Positions 1 to 6,640 of a stretch of 11,972 bases of DNA are shown here, piece after piece. Position numbers and translations under genes: made by a program. How positions within the stretch are numbered: position 1 is the first letter of the stretch; each line of letters opens with the position of its first letter. The notes under the pieces are model-generated. The model was given only the letters and a program-made list of their open reading frames with translations. It did no database searches and was not told where the DNA came from. This DNA comes from CAYRGE01 sp964423985 (GTDB taxonomy: Bacteria > Patescibacteriota > Minisyncoccia > Phycocordibacterales > CAYRGE01): positions 1-11,972 of the forward strand of contig CAYRGE010000016.1 of assembly GCA_964423985.1 (NCBI GenBank), read 5' to 3'.

Positions 1-6
1 AACAAA

Positions 7-134
7 CTTTAAATCCGAAACAACAACTCTGGATTGCTTCGTTCCTCGCAATGACAAAACAGCTCGCAATGACGGATAATATCCGTTTTGACAAATATAG
101 CTCGCAATGACAGACTGACAAACAGTTGTTCACC
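7..134 (+). repeat. Dispersed intergenic repeat, locus A
   Basis: This copy opens with a CTTTAAAT lead (7-14), followed by the core CTGGATTGCTTCGT...CCTCGCAATGAC at 29-55. Further CTCGCAATGAC units lie at 63-72 and 101-111, and an ACAAACAGTTGTT tail closes the copy. The core is identical to locus B (2437-2463) and closely matches loci C and D. It lies just downstream of the O-antigen ligase stop codon at 164, in the same orientation as locus B, so that gene is flanked by direct copies. A small inverted repeat, ACGGAT-AAT-ATCCGT (72-86), followed by a few T's, is embedded in it. No coding role is seen. Confidence 0.85.
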
Positions 135-163
135 AAGAATTGATTTCGCTATTAGGTATATTT

Positions 164-2329
164 TTACAAAGATTGCTCAGCGCGGATTTTGTCAATATGA
201 CGCCCTGCCTCTTTTTGTATATCAGGATTTAATTTTGTTGCTTTTTGTATGGACTCTATGGCCTCATCATATCGTTCAAGTTTAAGATATGTTGCCCCAA
301 GCGACAACCAATAATCTGGATTATTGGGTTTTTCTTTTACTATGGCTTCCCAAGTTTCAAGTGCCTTGTGGTAATGCCCTTGCGATACATAAAAATTAAC
401 AATCCTAGTGTCTGCAAGTGGTTTGCCACCCATTATTTCATCTGCTAGCTTAAAATCTCCCTTGCGTAAAGCAGCTAGTGCATATATTGTCTTAACCTCT
501 CTATGTTCTGGTAATATTTTGTGTGTTTTTTCAAGTACTTCTAGTGCCTTATTGAGGTCGCCCTTAATTATATAAATTATACCCTTCTGAAGTCCTATAA
601 CTTGCATTTTGGGTGAGAGTTTGCGTGCTTGCTCAAAAAGCAAAAGTGCTTCATTTGTATGTCCGCCTGAATTTAGCTTTGATGCTAATAAAATTTTATG
701 TCGTATGTTATTTGGAGCAAGGGCGATCTGTTTTTTTTGCTCAAATATTGCAAATTCAAAAAACTTATCTTTTGTTTTTTGGTCTACCTCTTCCGCTTTT
801 AGTATACTAGTTGAAAACTGCAGTAACTGTTCTCTCGCCTCTGTATTACCAAAAGTATTTAGAGCAAGTGTTTCTTGAAAAAACTTATAGTTTGTTTCTA
901 GTCCACCTTCTTGAGGTCTAATTGAGTTTAACAGCGTCAAGTTTGCTACGAATGGTTTATAATTAATAAAATAACTACCACAAACAACAAGTGTAATAAT
1001 AAATGCAATAAGTGCTGTATCAAAACTACATATTGCTTTTTTCTCATTAAACACACGCTGCTTGTTTTCTCTTGTTGTAACAGCTACAAAGCCAAGTAAA
1101 GAAAAGAATAAAATATAGCTTACGAGGTGGTCAAATACAAATAAGTTATGTATAAAATATGCAACAAAAAGTCCTGTCAATATGCTTTTCTCAAATACAG
1201 AAAACTTTCTATATCTCCAAATTAAAACCAACGCTATTACAAAAAGCGCCAAATAACTGAGCAGTCCCAAAATACCGCCTGCAATTAGCCAGTCTAAAAA
1301 TACATTATGTGCGCGATCAAACCATGGCTCCTGATCATACATACGAGGATTATAGTATTTATTAAATACATAGTTAAAATTTTCTTGCCCCCAACCAAGA
1401 ACTGGTCGCTCTTTAAATCCTTCTAGTGCCATATCCCAAATCATAAACCGTGAACGCGTGGTTTTTTCTTCAAATGATATGTCTGCAAAACGCGAAAGTA
1501 CTGTATTTTCTTGAATTATTTTTGCATCTTTAAAGCCAATAAAAATACCACCAAACACAACAACACCACCAATCAAACCAATCGCGATTTTTTTCAATTT
1601 TTTATTATCTTTTTCAAAGAGTGCCCCCAGCAAGGCAGTAACAAGTACACCCCCAATCAAACCCAAAATTGCTCCACGAGTTGCTGTACTGTAAAGCACA
1701 ATAAGATTTAAAATACCCACTAGTGCATACACATAAAATAATAATTTTGTAGCCACCTTGTCCCGAACCATTAAAAACAATGCTATAAATATGTGTATGA
1801 GCGCATAAACAGCTAGATATGCAGGATTTCCAAGTGTTGAGTCAATTCGCGTAATACCCTGACCTGCGTCAGTCAAGCCAAGAATTTGCAAAATTCCATA
1901 TATTCCAACAACAACACTCACTCCAAGAGATGCTTGAAAAAATCTTTTCCAAATATTTTCTGTTCTAAAAACTGATGTCGCAATAATGAAAAAACCAACT
2001 ATGTGCAACAAGCCGACAACACCCTCCATTCGTTCATAATTGCTCCAAAAACTTTTATGTGGGTTTTCTCCAAATAATCCTGCAAGTGCTATGATTACAA
2101 TAAACACAACACTCGCAATAACAAGTGGTGTTTTTTGGGGACGATAACTTGCATTAAGATAAGCAAGAATTAACCAACCAATTAAAAGAAATTCAACAAG
2201 AAACCGAAAAAAGAAATTTTTTCCAGTGATGTATGGAAAAAACATATTGACAGAAACAATTAGCGGAGTAATTAATGCAAGAAAGATGCCACTAATCAAT
2301 ATGTTGCGCAAAACTAACTCAAATTTCAT
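164..2329 (-). CDS. O-antigen ligase/polymerase-like membrane protein with C-terminal TPR region
   Basis: Proteins of the Wzy/WaaL family polymerise or transfer lipid-linked glycans outside the cytoplasmic membrane. Counting from the ATG at 2329 (721 aa), about ten or more hydrophobic segments fill residues 1-455. The family core includes TRGAILG (218-224), RFMIWDMALEGF (294-305), PVLGWGQENF (309-318) and RAHNVFLDWLIAGG (339-352), with the conserved His-Asn pair at 341-342. Residues about 530-715 are soluble and form TPR-like helical pairs; the clearest is GHYHKALETW followed by YLKLERYDEAIESIQKATKLNP. Such tails are common on these ligases and probably bind partners. A TTG at 2347 would add six residues (WYYYK); the ATG is preferred, although neither start has a close Shine-Dalgarno site. 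The gene stands alone between direct copies of the dispersed repeat (A and B). Whether it acts as ligase, polymerase or protein glycosyltransferase cannot be told from sequence. Confidence 0.85.
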   Translation of the reverse strand: MKFELVLRNILISGIFLALITPLIVSVNMFFPYITGKNFFFRFLVEFLLIGWLILAYLNASYRPQKTPLVIASVVFIVIIALAGLFGENPHKSFWSNYERMEGVVGLLHIVGFFIIATSVFRTENIWKRFFQASLGVSVVVGIYGILQILGLTDAGQGITRIDSTLGNPAYLAVYALIHIFIALFLMVRDKVATKLLFYVYALVGILNLIVLYSTATRGAILGLIGGVLVTALLGALFEKDNKKLKKIAIGLIGGVVVFGGIFIGFKDAKIIQENTVLSRFADISFEEKTTRSRFMIWDMALEGFKERPVLGWGQENFNYVFNKYYNPRMYDQEPWFDRAHNVFLDWLIAGGILGLLSYLALFVIALVLIWRYRKFSVFEKSILTGLFVAYFIHNLFVFDHLVSYILFFSLLGFVAVTTRENKQRVFNEKKAICSFDTALIAFIITLVVCGSYFINYKPFVANLTLLNSIRPQEGGLETNYKFFQETLALNTFGNTEAREQLLQFSTSILKAEEVDQKTKDKFFEFAIFEQKKQIALAPNNIRHKILLASKLNSGGHTNEALLLFEQARKLSPKMQVIGLQKGIIYIIKGDLNKALEVLEKTHKILPEHREVKTIYALAALRKGDFKLADEIMGGKPLADTRIVNFYVSQGHYHKALETWEAIVKEKPNNPDYWLSLGATYLKLERYDEAIESIQKATKLNPDIQKEAGRHIDKIRAEQSL

Positions 2330-2413
2330 TTTATAATAATACCACAAAGAAAAGTATGTGTGTTTGACCTCCCTAGATTAAAGCTTGAACCTGAAGCACA
2401 CTAATCTCTAAAA

Positions 2414-2580
2414 CTTTAAATATTGAAACGACAATTCTGGATTGCTTCGTTCCTCGCAATGACAAAACAACTCGCAATGACAGATTGACAAACAACTGTT
2501 CACAATGACAAACAACTGTTCGTTTTTACAAATAATTACTTACAATGACAAACAGCTTCTAGTAATGACAAGTGGAGCTC
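2414..2580 (+). repeat. Dispersed repeat locus B with 20-nt tandem units
   Basis: After a CTTTAAATATTGAAAC lead comes the core CTGGATTGCTTCGT...CCTCGCAATGAC (2437-2463). Five degenerate units of exactly 20 nt follow in phase: 2481-2500, 2501-2520 (CACAATGACAAACAACTGTT), 2521-2540, 2541-2560 (TACAATGACAAACAGCTTCT) and 2561-2580. The same kind of unit recurs on the opposite strand in locus D (10855-10935). The locus lies between the divergently transcribed O-antigen ligase gene and mscL. Confidence 0.85.
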
Positions 2581-2765
2581 GCTTTGAACTGAACTCTAAA
2601 TATAGCTTGTNNNNNNNNNNNNNNNNNNNNNNNNNNNNNNNNNNNNNNNNNNNNNNNNNNNNNNNNNNNNNNNNNNNNNNNNNNNNNNNNNNNNNNNNNN
2701 NNNNNNNNNNCTTCTAGTAATGACAAGTGGAGCTCGCTTTGAACTGAACTCTAAATATAGCTTGT
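2556..2765. other. 100-N scaffold gap flanked by an identical 55-base sequence
   Basis: Positions 2611-2710 are 100 N. The 55 bases immediately before the gap (2556-2610) are identical to the 55 bases immediately after it (2711-2765). An exact repeat of this length ending exactly at both edges of a round-number gap is what two overlapping contigs look like when joined by a scaffolder without merging. The probable true sequence has one copy of the 55-mer and no gap, although a collapsed repeat array cannot be excluded because locus B is itself tandemly repetitive. Confidence 0.85.
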
Positions 2766-2773
2766 GGTATAAT
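2765..2773 (+). promoter_or_regulatory. Likely extended -10 promoter of mscL
   Basis: TGG-TATAAT at 2765-2773 is a consensus -10 box with an extended TGn element. Transcription would begin near 2780, leaving a leader of roughly 30 nt before the mscL ATG at 2809. No good -35 box sits at 16-18 bp; TGAACT at 2745-2750 is a weak candidate, and TTGAAC at 2739-2744 is too far away. The extended -10 would partly compensate. The region just upstream is the end of repeat locus B and one copy of the 55-base gap duplication. Confidence 0.55.
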
Positions 2774-2808
2774 CTGATTATTAAAAATCAACCAAAAAAA
2801 TAAAAACT

Positions 2809-3222
2809 ATGTTAAAAGATTTTAAAAAGTTTGCCATTAGGGGCAATGTGGTGGATATGGCAGTTGGTGTTATTATCGGAGTTGCTTTTGGCAAGATAAT
2901 CAGTTCTCTTGTAGCTGATGTTATTATGCCACCGATTGGAATGTTGCTTGGGAATGTTGATTTTTCCAACCTAGTCATTACTCTTAAAGAAGCTACAGGA
3001 GAAATGGAGGCGATTACAATCAATTACGGCTTGTTTATGAACACAGTAATTGATTTTTTGATTATTGCATTTACTTTATTTATAGTAGTTAGGCAAATTA
3101 ACAAAATAAAGAAAAAGGAGGAGCAAAAACCTGTTGAACCAAAGGAAGATATTGTCTTATTGAGAGAAATAAGGGATTCTTTGAATAATAATTTAAAAAA
3201 CAATACCACCAATTCTAATTAA
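2809..3222 (+). CDS. mscL: Large-conductance mechanosensitive channel MscL
   Basis: MscL is the homopentameric membrane channel that opens under strong bilayer tension and releases small solutes during hypo-osmotic shock. At 137 aa it has normal family length. It shows the N-terminal amphipathic stretch MLKDFKKFAIRGNVVDMAVG, a Gly/Ala/Val-rich pore helix TM1 (about residues 15-45, including GVIIGVAFGKIISSLVADVIMPPIG), a periplasmic loop (about 46-72), TM2 (about 73-97, FMNTVIDFLIIAFTLFIVV), and a charged C-terminal bundle helix ending in a polar Asn/Thr tail. It is the only plus-strand gene in the window and appears monocistronic. An extended -10 box lies just upstream, but no Shine-Dalgarno site precedes the ATG. 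The family assignment is secure because the TM1 sequence is diagnostic. Confidence 0.97.
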   Translation: MLKDFKKFAIRGNVVDMAVGVIIGVAFGKIISSLVADVIMPPIGMLLGNVDFSNLVITLKEATGEMEAITINYGLFMNTVIDFLIIAFTLFIVVRQINKIKKKEEQKPVEPKEDIVLLREIRDSLNNNLKNNTTNSN

Positions 3223-3485
3223 CTACTACTTATAAGTTGCAGTGGAATTTGAACCAGTGCAAAGGCAAAAGGTTGAGTGTGTTTGTAGTTTCAGTTAGTT
3301 TTTAATCGGTACACGGGTCAAATTTTCAAAACTTGTTATGTTGTGAAAATAGCGACCTTGTCTTAATTTAATTAAGGCAATTAGGGAAAAAATTCTTGGA
3401 AAATAATTATATAGCATTTATTAAAATTTAATGACAAGTATTGCAGTTAATACTTGAGCCAGTCTTTATTGGTCTAGAAATCTAT
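3223..3485. other. Non-coding interval after mscL with small hairpins
   Basis: No gene is supported here. Inverted repeats visible are TTGCAGTGG/CCAGTGCAA (3237-3245 and 3254-3262, one G-G mismatch), the near-palindrome CTTAATTTAATTAAG (3362-3376), and CAAGTATT/AATACTTG around a 6-nt loop (3435-3456). None is followed by a convincing U-tract, so none can be called the mscL terminator with confidence. An unannotated small RNA is possible but unsupported. Confidence 0.4.
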
Positions 3486-3690
3486 CCGTCCACTGTCTTT
3501 GCGAGAAGCGGAATGAAATGGAGCGACGAAGCAACCCAATGTTTAGGTCCCGTCTTTGCGAGGAGTGTAGCGATAGCGGAACGACGAAGCAATCCAATGC
3601 TGAGCTTTAAATATTGAAACAACAATTCTGGATTGCTTTGTGCCTCGCAATGACAAAAAGAGCTTACAATAAACAACTATCCGTCTCAAC
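3486..3690. repeat. Dispersed repeat locus C, compound copy
   Basis: Three core units are present. Two point one way: 3495-3537 (GTCTTTGCGAGAAGCG...GACGAAGCAACCC) and 3551-3595 (CGTCTTTGCGAGGAG...ACGACGAAGCAATCC). One points the other way: 3628-3654 (CTGGATTGCTTTG...CCTCGCAATGAC), preceded by the same CTTTAAATATTGAAAC lead as locus B. The facing AAGCAATCCA and TGGATTGCTT ends make an inverted repeat, as if two elements were joined end to end. The right end runs into the last codons of the RNHCP gene. Confidence 0.8.
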
Positions 3691-3984
3691 AACCGAAATA
3701 TTAATAATTATGTCTTGATTATCTTTTAAATTGCTTTTGTTTTTTCTTTCAAATCCACATTTTGTGCATTTGTGTAAAATAAAAAATACCCCTTTCTTTG
3801 TTTCTACCGACACAGGCCTCATCATTCCACCACAAGTCTCTTTCCTATCTCCTGGGTTTATGTCTAAATGCCTACTCCACAGGCATGCAAAACAATGGTT
3901 CGTATATCCATTCCCAGTATTTTTTTTGCCACATTTGTTACAGATAAAATCTTCTATTCTTTTTTGAAAACATTTTTCTTTCAT
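3664..3984 (-). CDS. RNHCP-domain zinc-binding protein
   Basis: This 106-aa protein matches the small RNHCP family, named for an Arg-Asn-His-Cys-Pro signature; here the signature reads TNHCFACLWSRHLD (28-41), so Arg and Pro are replaced. Zinc ligands are suggested by C15-x2-C18, H30/C31-x2-C34, H39, C51 and C73-x2-C76, i.e. zinc-ribbon-like knuckles. The NPGDR...CGGMMRP segment (43-57) is also typical. The biochemical role of the family is not established. It lies 21 nt after the second kinase gene on the same strand, so it is probably the last gene of that transcript. The final residues, about TDSCLL, are encoded by sequence resembling the intergenic repeat, so the C-terminus may have been altered by repeat insertion. 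No Shine-Dalgarno site is evident. Confidence 0.8.
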   Translation of the reverse strand: MKEKCFQKRIEDFICNKCGKKNTGNGYTNHCFACLWSRHLDINPGDRKETCGGMMRPVSVETKKGVFFILHKCTKCGFERKNKSNLKDNQDIIINISVVETDSCLL

Positions 3985-4005
3985 TTTTTCTGCAACTAAA
4001 AACTA

Positions 4006-5043
4006 TTAAGACTTTGTGCAATTAAGTTGTACAAAAAAAGACGACCCCTTGCCTTCGCCATCTGATTCTACCCAAATTCTACCTTTGTGTTTTTTGATAA
4101 TCTCTTTTGCAATATACAAACCTAGTCCAGACCCTTCTGCGTTTATACTACTAATACCTTCCGCTCTGCTAAATTTTTCAAACAACCTTTCTTTTGTTTT
4201 TTTATTCATACCAACTCCAGTGTCTTTAATCTCAATTCTTACGCTCTTTCTGTTTTCACTTCTCGTAAGTATTATTGAGATACTTCCTTTTGGTGTATAT
4301 TTTATCGCATTGTCAATAAGATTATATATAACTTGATATATTTTATTGTGGTCCGCACAGACAAAATGCTCTCCTCTTTCTTTTTTAGTAAAAATGGCAA
4401 CTTCTGTTTTTTCTGCCTCTAAAGACATTGCTTCTACTGTTTTTTCTACAAGACCACCAATATCAAACACCGAAAAATTGAGAGACATTTCTCCTCTCTC
4501 TATTTGTGCTGTGCTTGTAAAGTCATCTAAAACGGAAACGAGACGCACGCTTGATTCAAATATTTTTTGCAGGGCAACTGTTGCGCTTATTTTTAGGTTG
4601 CCGATAGGTTTATTTAATATTTCTAAAGAATTTTCTTCTATTTCAAGCAACGGACCACGAAGTCTTTTTATAGATATTGCTAAAAACTCTGTCTTAATAT
4701 TATTTATTGCTATCAGATTTTTATTTGTTGAACTAAGGTCGGCTAACAGTCTTTCTGTCTCTTTTTTTATTTCAATATCGTTTTTGATATTTTTTACAAG
4801 AACTACACCAACCCACAACACAGATGAAAGCACCATCAATCTTACGGCAATCTCTGAGTATGAACTAGAATAAATAAGCTCAAAAAAAAGAAATAAAACT
4901 AGCGACAACATAAAAAAGACCACTATTGGTAATTTTGCGTCTCGATTTCTAAAGTTCAGTTTTATCAAAAAATAAACAAATACAAAAACTATTGCAACTA
5001 TTGTTATTGTAATTAGTAAAACTAGTAAAATATCTGTTTGCAT
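4006..5043 (-). CDS. Histidine kinase-like membrane protein lacking the phosphoacceptor His
   Basis: This 345-aa protein has three predicted membrane helices (about 5-27, 38-57, 66-84), a short coiled linker, and a kinase core. The ATPase domain looks intact: N-box NLIDNAIKYTP (241-251), G1 DTGVGM (274-279), F-box LFEKFSRAEG and G2 GSGLGLYIAKEI (304-315). In the dimerisation helix the H-box reads FLAISIKRLRGPL, where the upstream kinase has FTSIASHQLRTPL. Lys126 (codon at 4666-4668) replaces the autophosphorylated His, so classical autophosphorylation should be impossible. The ATG at 5043 lies 4 nt after the upstream kinase stop. An ATG at 5136 would add 31 residues but overlap that gene by 89 nt, so it is disfavoured. 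It may act as an allosteric partner, a heterodimer subunit or an ATP-dependent sensor; that is inference. The membrane region has no extracellular sensor domain. Confidence 0.85.
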   Translation of the reverse strand: MQTDILLVLLITITIVAIVFVFVYFLIKLNFRNRDAKLPIVVFFMLSLVLFLFFELIYSSSYSEIAVRLMVLSSVLWVGVVLVKNIKNDIEIKKETERLLADLSSTNKNLIAINNIKTEFLAISIKRLRGPLLEIEENSLEILNKPIGNLKISATVALQKIFESSVRLVSVLDDFTSTAQIERGEMSLNFSVFDIGGLVEKTVEAMSLEAEKTEVAIFTKKERGEHFVCADHNKIYQVIYNLIDNAIKYTPKGSISIILTRSENRKSVRIEIKDTGVGMNKKTKERLFEKFSRAEGISSINAEGSGLGLYIAKEIIKKHKGRIWVESDGEGKGSSFFVQLNCTKS

Positions 5044-5047
5044 AAAT

Positions 5048-6640
5048 TTATTTTTTAATATACTTATATTCTGGTAATTCAATAAAAACAGTTGTACCAC
5101 TACCAACACCAGAAGAAACCGCCCAAATACAACCATTATGTGCTCTTATTGTTTGTCCCGCAATATACACACCTAGCCCCGTCAACACAGCAGATTCAAC
5201 TGAATTTTTATTTTTATACTCCTTAAACAATGATTGAGCTTGCTCTTTTTTCATTCCAACACCTGTGTCTGAAATAGATAATCTGATGATTTTATTTTTT
5301 TTATCGCGAGTTAGCTCTGCCCTTACTAAACCTTTTTGTGTGTAATATATTGCATTATCAAACACCTCACTAATAACCTGTTTTAGTTTTTTATAATTTC
5401 CCAAAACCATAAAATCTGAGTTATCCTCTTTTTTAAATGTGAAATTTAATCTCTTTTCCTCAAAAATGGCTTGCTTCTTTTTTATAACACTTTCTATTAT
5501 TTTTTTTATGCTAACTTCTTCAAATGTATACTGTATTTTTCCTCGTTCAATACGGGAAACTGTGAGTATGTTTTCAACTGATACAATCAATGTTTCTGCT
5601 TTATTTAATATTTTTTTTGTTATATTCTTTATGTCTTTTGGCAAAAAACCAAAAGACCCCTCAGCAAGCATTGATGCATGCCCCTTTATAATAGTAAGTG
5701 GTGTCCGCAACTGATGTGATGCTATCGAAGTAAATTCAAATTTTCGTGTTTCTAAATCTCTTAATTGTTTGTTTACATCAACAAGATCTTTGACCAACTT
5801 CTCTATTTGTTGTTGTTTTTTAACTGCTCTTAAGTTTGTTTTAATCAAAACTATTGCCCCAACAACCACCACTAAAAACAAGGCTAGATTTATAAACCAC
5901 TCTTTAGTAGACACAGCCGGCTGTAAGAACCTAAAAAGGAACAAAAATACAACAAAACCACTGATTAGTTGAGTTGTTGATTGTTTTATATTAAATTGCT
6001 GATGCTTCAGTATTGAATAACTTATCAAAAATACATACAAAACAATAAAATAGCTACCAAACGGAAATACTCCGAATAGCTGTGGCAGGAAGTTTGTTAC
6101 CCCACCGCTGAACCCAATAAACCCAGCAAATATATGATAAGCAATTTTTCTACGCCTGTTTTTGTTTTTTTCTAATCTATATTCTCTAGTTAGAATAAAA
6201 AAGGAGTATAAAACAATCGTTATAAAAAAAATAGGAAATAACACATATAATACGCCTGGATCTATCCAGTAAAAACCAAACTGTGTAGTTACTCCATTCT
6301 TAAAGAAAGAAGTAAGGCTTAATATTATCAAAAGAAAAGATGCCGCTATTATGTATTTTTTAAATGCAATCTTTTTTTTAATAAAAACTGAAATAAAATT
6401 TATATAAAAAACTGGTATAAGTATTGCGACAATATCTAAAACATATTGCCATTGCAGTGCGGTGCTTGCACTGTGTGAATACATAACTCCAAAAAGAGCC
6501 GATGCCCAGACTGCAACCAGTATTGATAAAAACAACCACCAGTAATTTAATGCGGACTTCGGGGACTGTTTGTACACAAAAAGCCCTAGACCCAGACTAG
6601 ATAAAATAAGTATAATTGTTGAAATAGCAATGAAACTCAC
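5048..6640 (-). CDS. Sensor histidine kinase with multi-TM (7TM-like) N-terminus
   Basis: A sensor kinase autophosphorylates a conserved His using ATP and passes the phosphate to a response regulator. In this 530-aa protein, residues 1-268 hold about eight or nine hydrophobic helices resembling the 7TM sensory module found on some kinases. A charged linker (269-300) leads to HisKA with H-box SIASHQLRTPL (305-315, His309). The HATPase domain has N-box EVFDNAIYYT (425-434), G1 DTGVGMKKE (458-466) and G2 TGLGVYIAG (487-495), so catalysis should be possible. The start is GTG; its GTGA overlaps the TGA stop of the PlsC-HAD gene by 4 nt, a translational-coupling arrangement. An AGGA lies close upstream. 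The degenerate kinase follows 4 nt after its stop. No response regulator is encoded in the window, so the pair is an orphan here. Confidence 0.9.
   Translation of the reverse strand: MSFIAISTIILILSSLGLGLFVYKQSPKSALNYWWLFLSILVAVWASALFGVMYSHSASTALQWQYVLDIVAILIPVFYINFISVFIKKKIAFKKYIIAASFLLIILSLTSFFKNGVTTQFGFYWIDPGVLYVLFPIFFITIVLYSFFILTREYRLEKNKNRRRKIAYHIFAGFIGFSGGVTNFLPQLFGVFPFGSYFIVLYVFLISYSILKHQQFNIKQSTTQLISGFVVFLFLFRFLQPAVSTKEWFINLALFLVVVVGAIVLIKTNLRAVKKQQQIEKLVKDLVDVNKQLRDLETRKFEFTSIASHQLRTPLTIIKGHASMLAEGSFGFLPKDIKNITKKILNKAETLIVSVENILTVSRIERGKIQYTFEEVSIKKIIESVIKKKQAIFEEKRLNFTFKKEDNSDFMVLGNYKKLKQVISEVFDNAIYYTQKGLVRAELTRDKKNKIIRLSISDTGVGMKKEQAQSLFKEYKNKNSVESAVLTGLGVYIAGQTIRAHNGCIWAVSSGVGSGTTVFIELPEYKYIKK

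Noticed and set aside
72..89. Intrinsic terminator ACGGAT-AAT-ATCCGT plus T's
   Set aside because: The stem is only 6 bp, the T's are on the plus strand where no gene ends, and the structure sits within the repeat. It cannot terminate the minus-strand gene at 164.
2367..2373. Strong Shine-Dalgarno sequence GGGAGGT on the minus strand
   Set aside because: It lies about 20 nt from the TTG and nearly 40 nt from the ATG of the O-antigen ligase gene, and no start codon sits at a suitable distance.
2481..2580. CRISPR array
   Set aside because: Units are contiguous 20-mers with no spacers and no conserved direct repeat, and there are no cas genes.
2505..2717. Open frame spanning the N gap
   Set aside because: It consists of repeat sequence and unknown bases, and exists only because N's hide stops.
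3237..3262. T-arm of a tRNA (GGTTCAAATTCCAC on the minus strand)
   Set aside because: The five-pair T-stem does not form, and no acceptor, anticodon or D-arm partners lie at the right distances.
3482..3676. Minus-strand 64-codon open frame
   Set aside because: It lies wholly inside repeat locus C and its peptide is just translated repeat.
5044..5136. Upstream ATG at 5136 for the second kinase-like gene
   Set aside because: It would overlap the first kinase by 89 nt, and the added residues read as an out-of-frame translation of that gene. The ATG at 5043, 4 nt after the stop, is more plausible.
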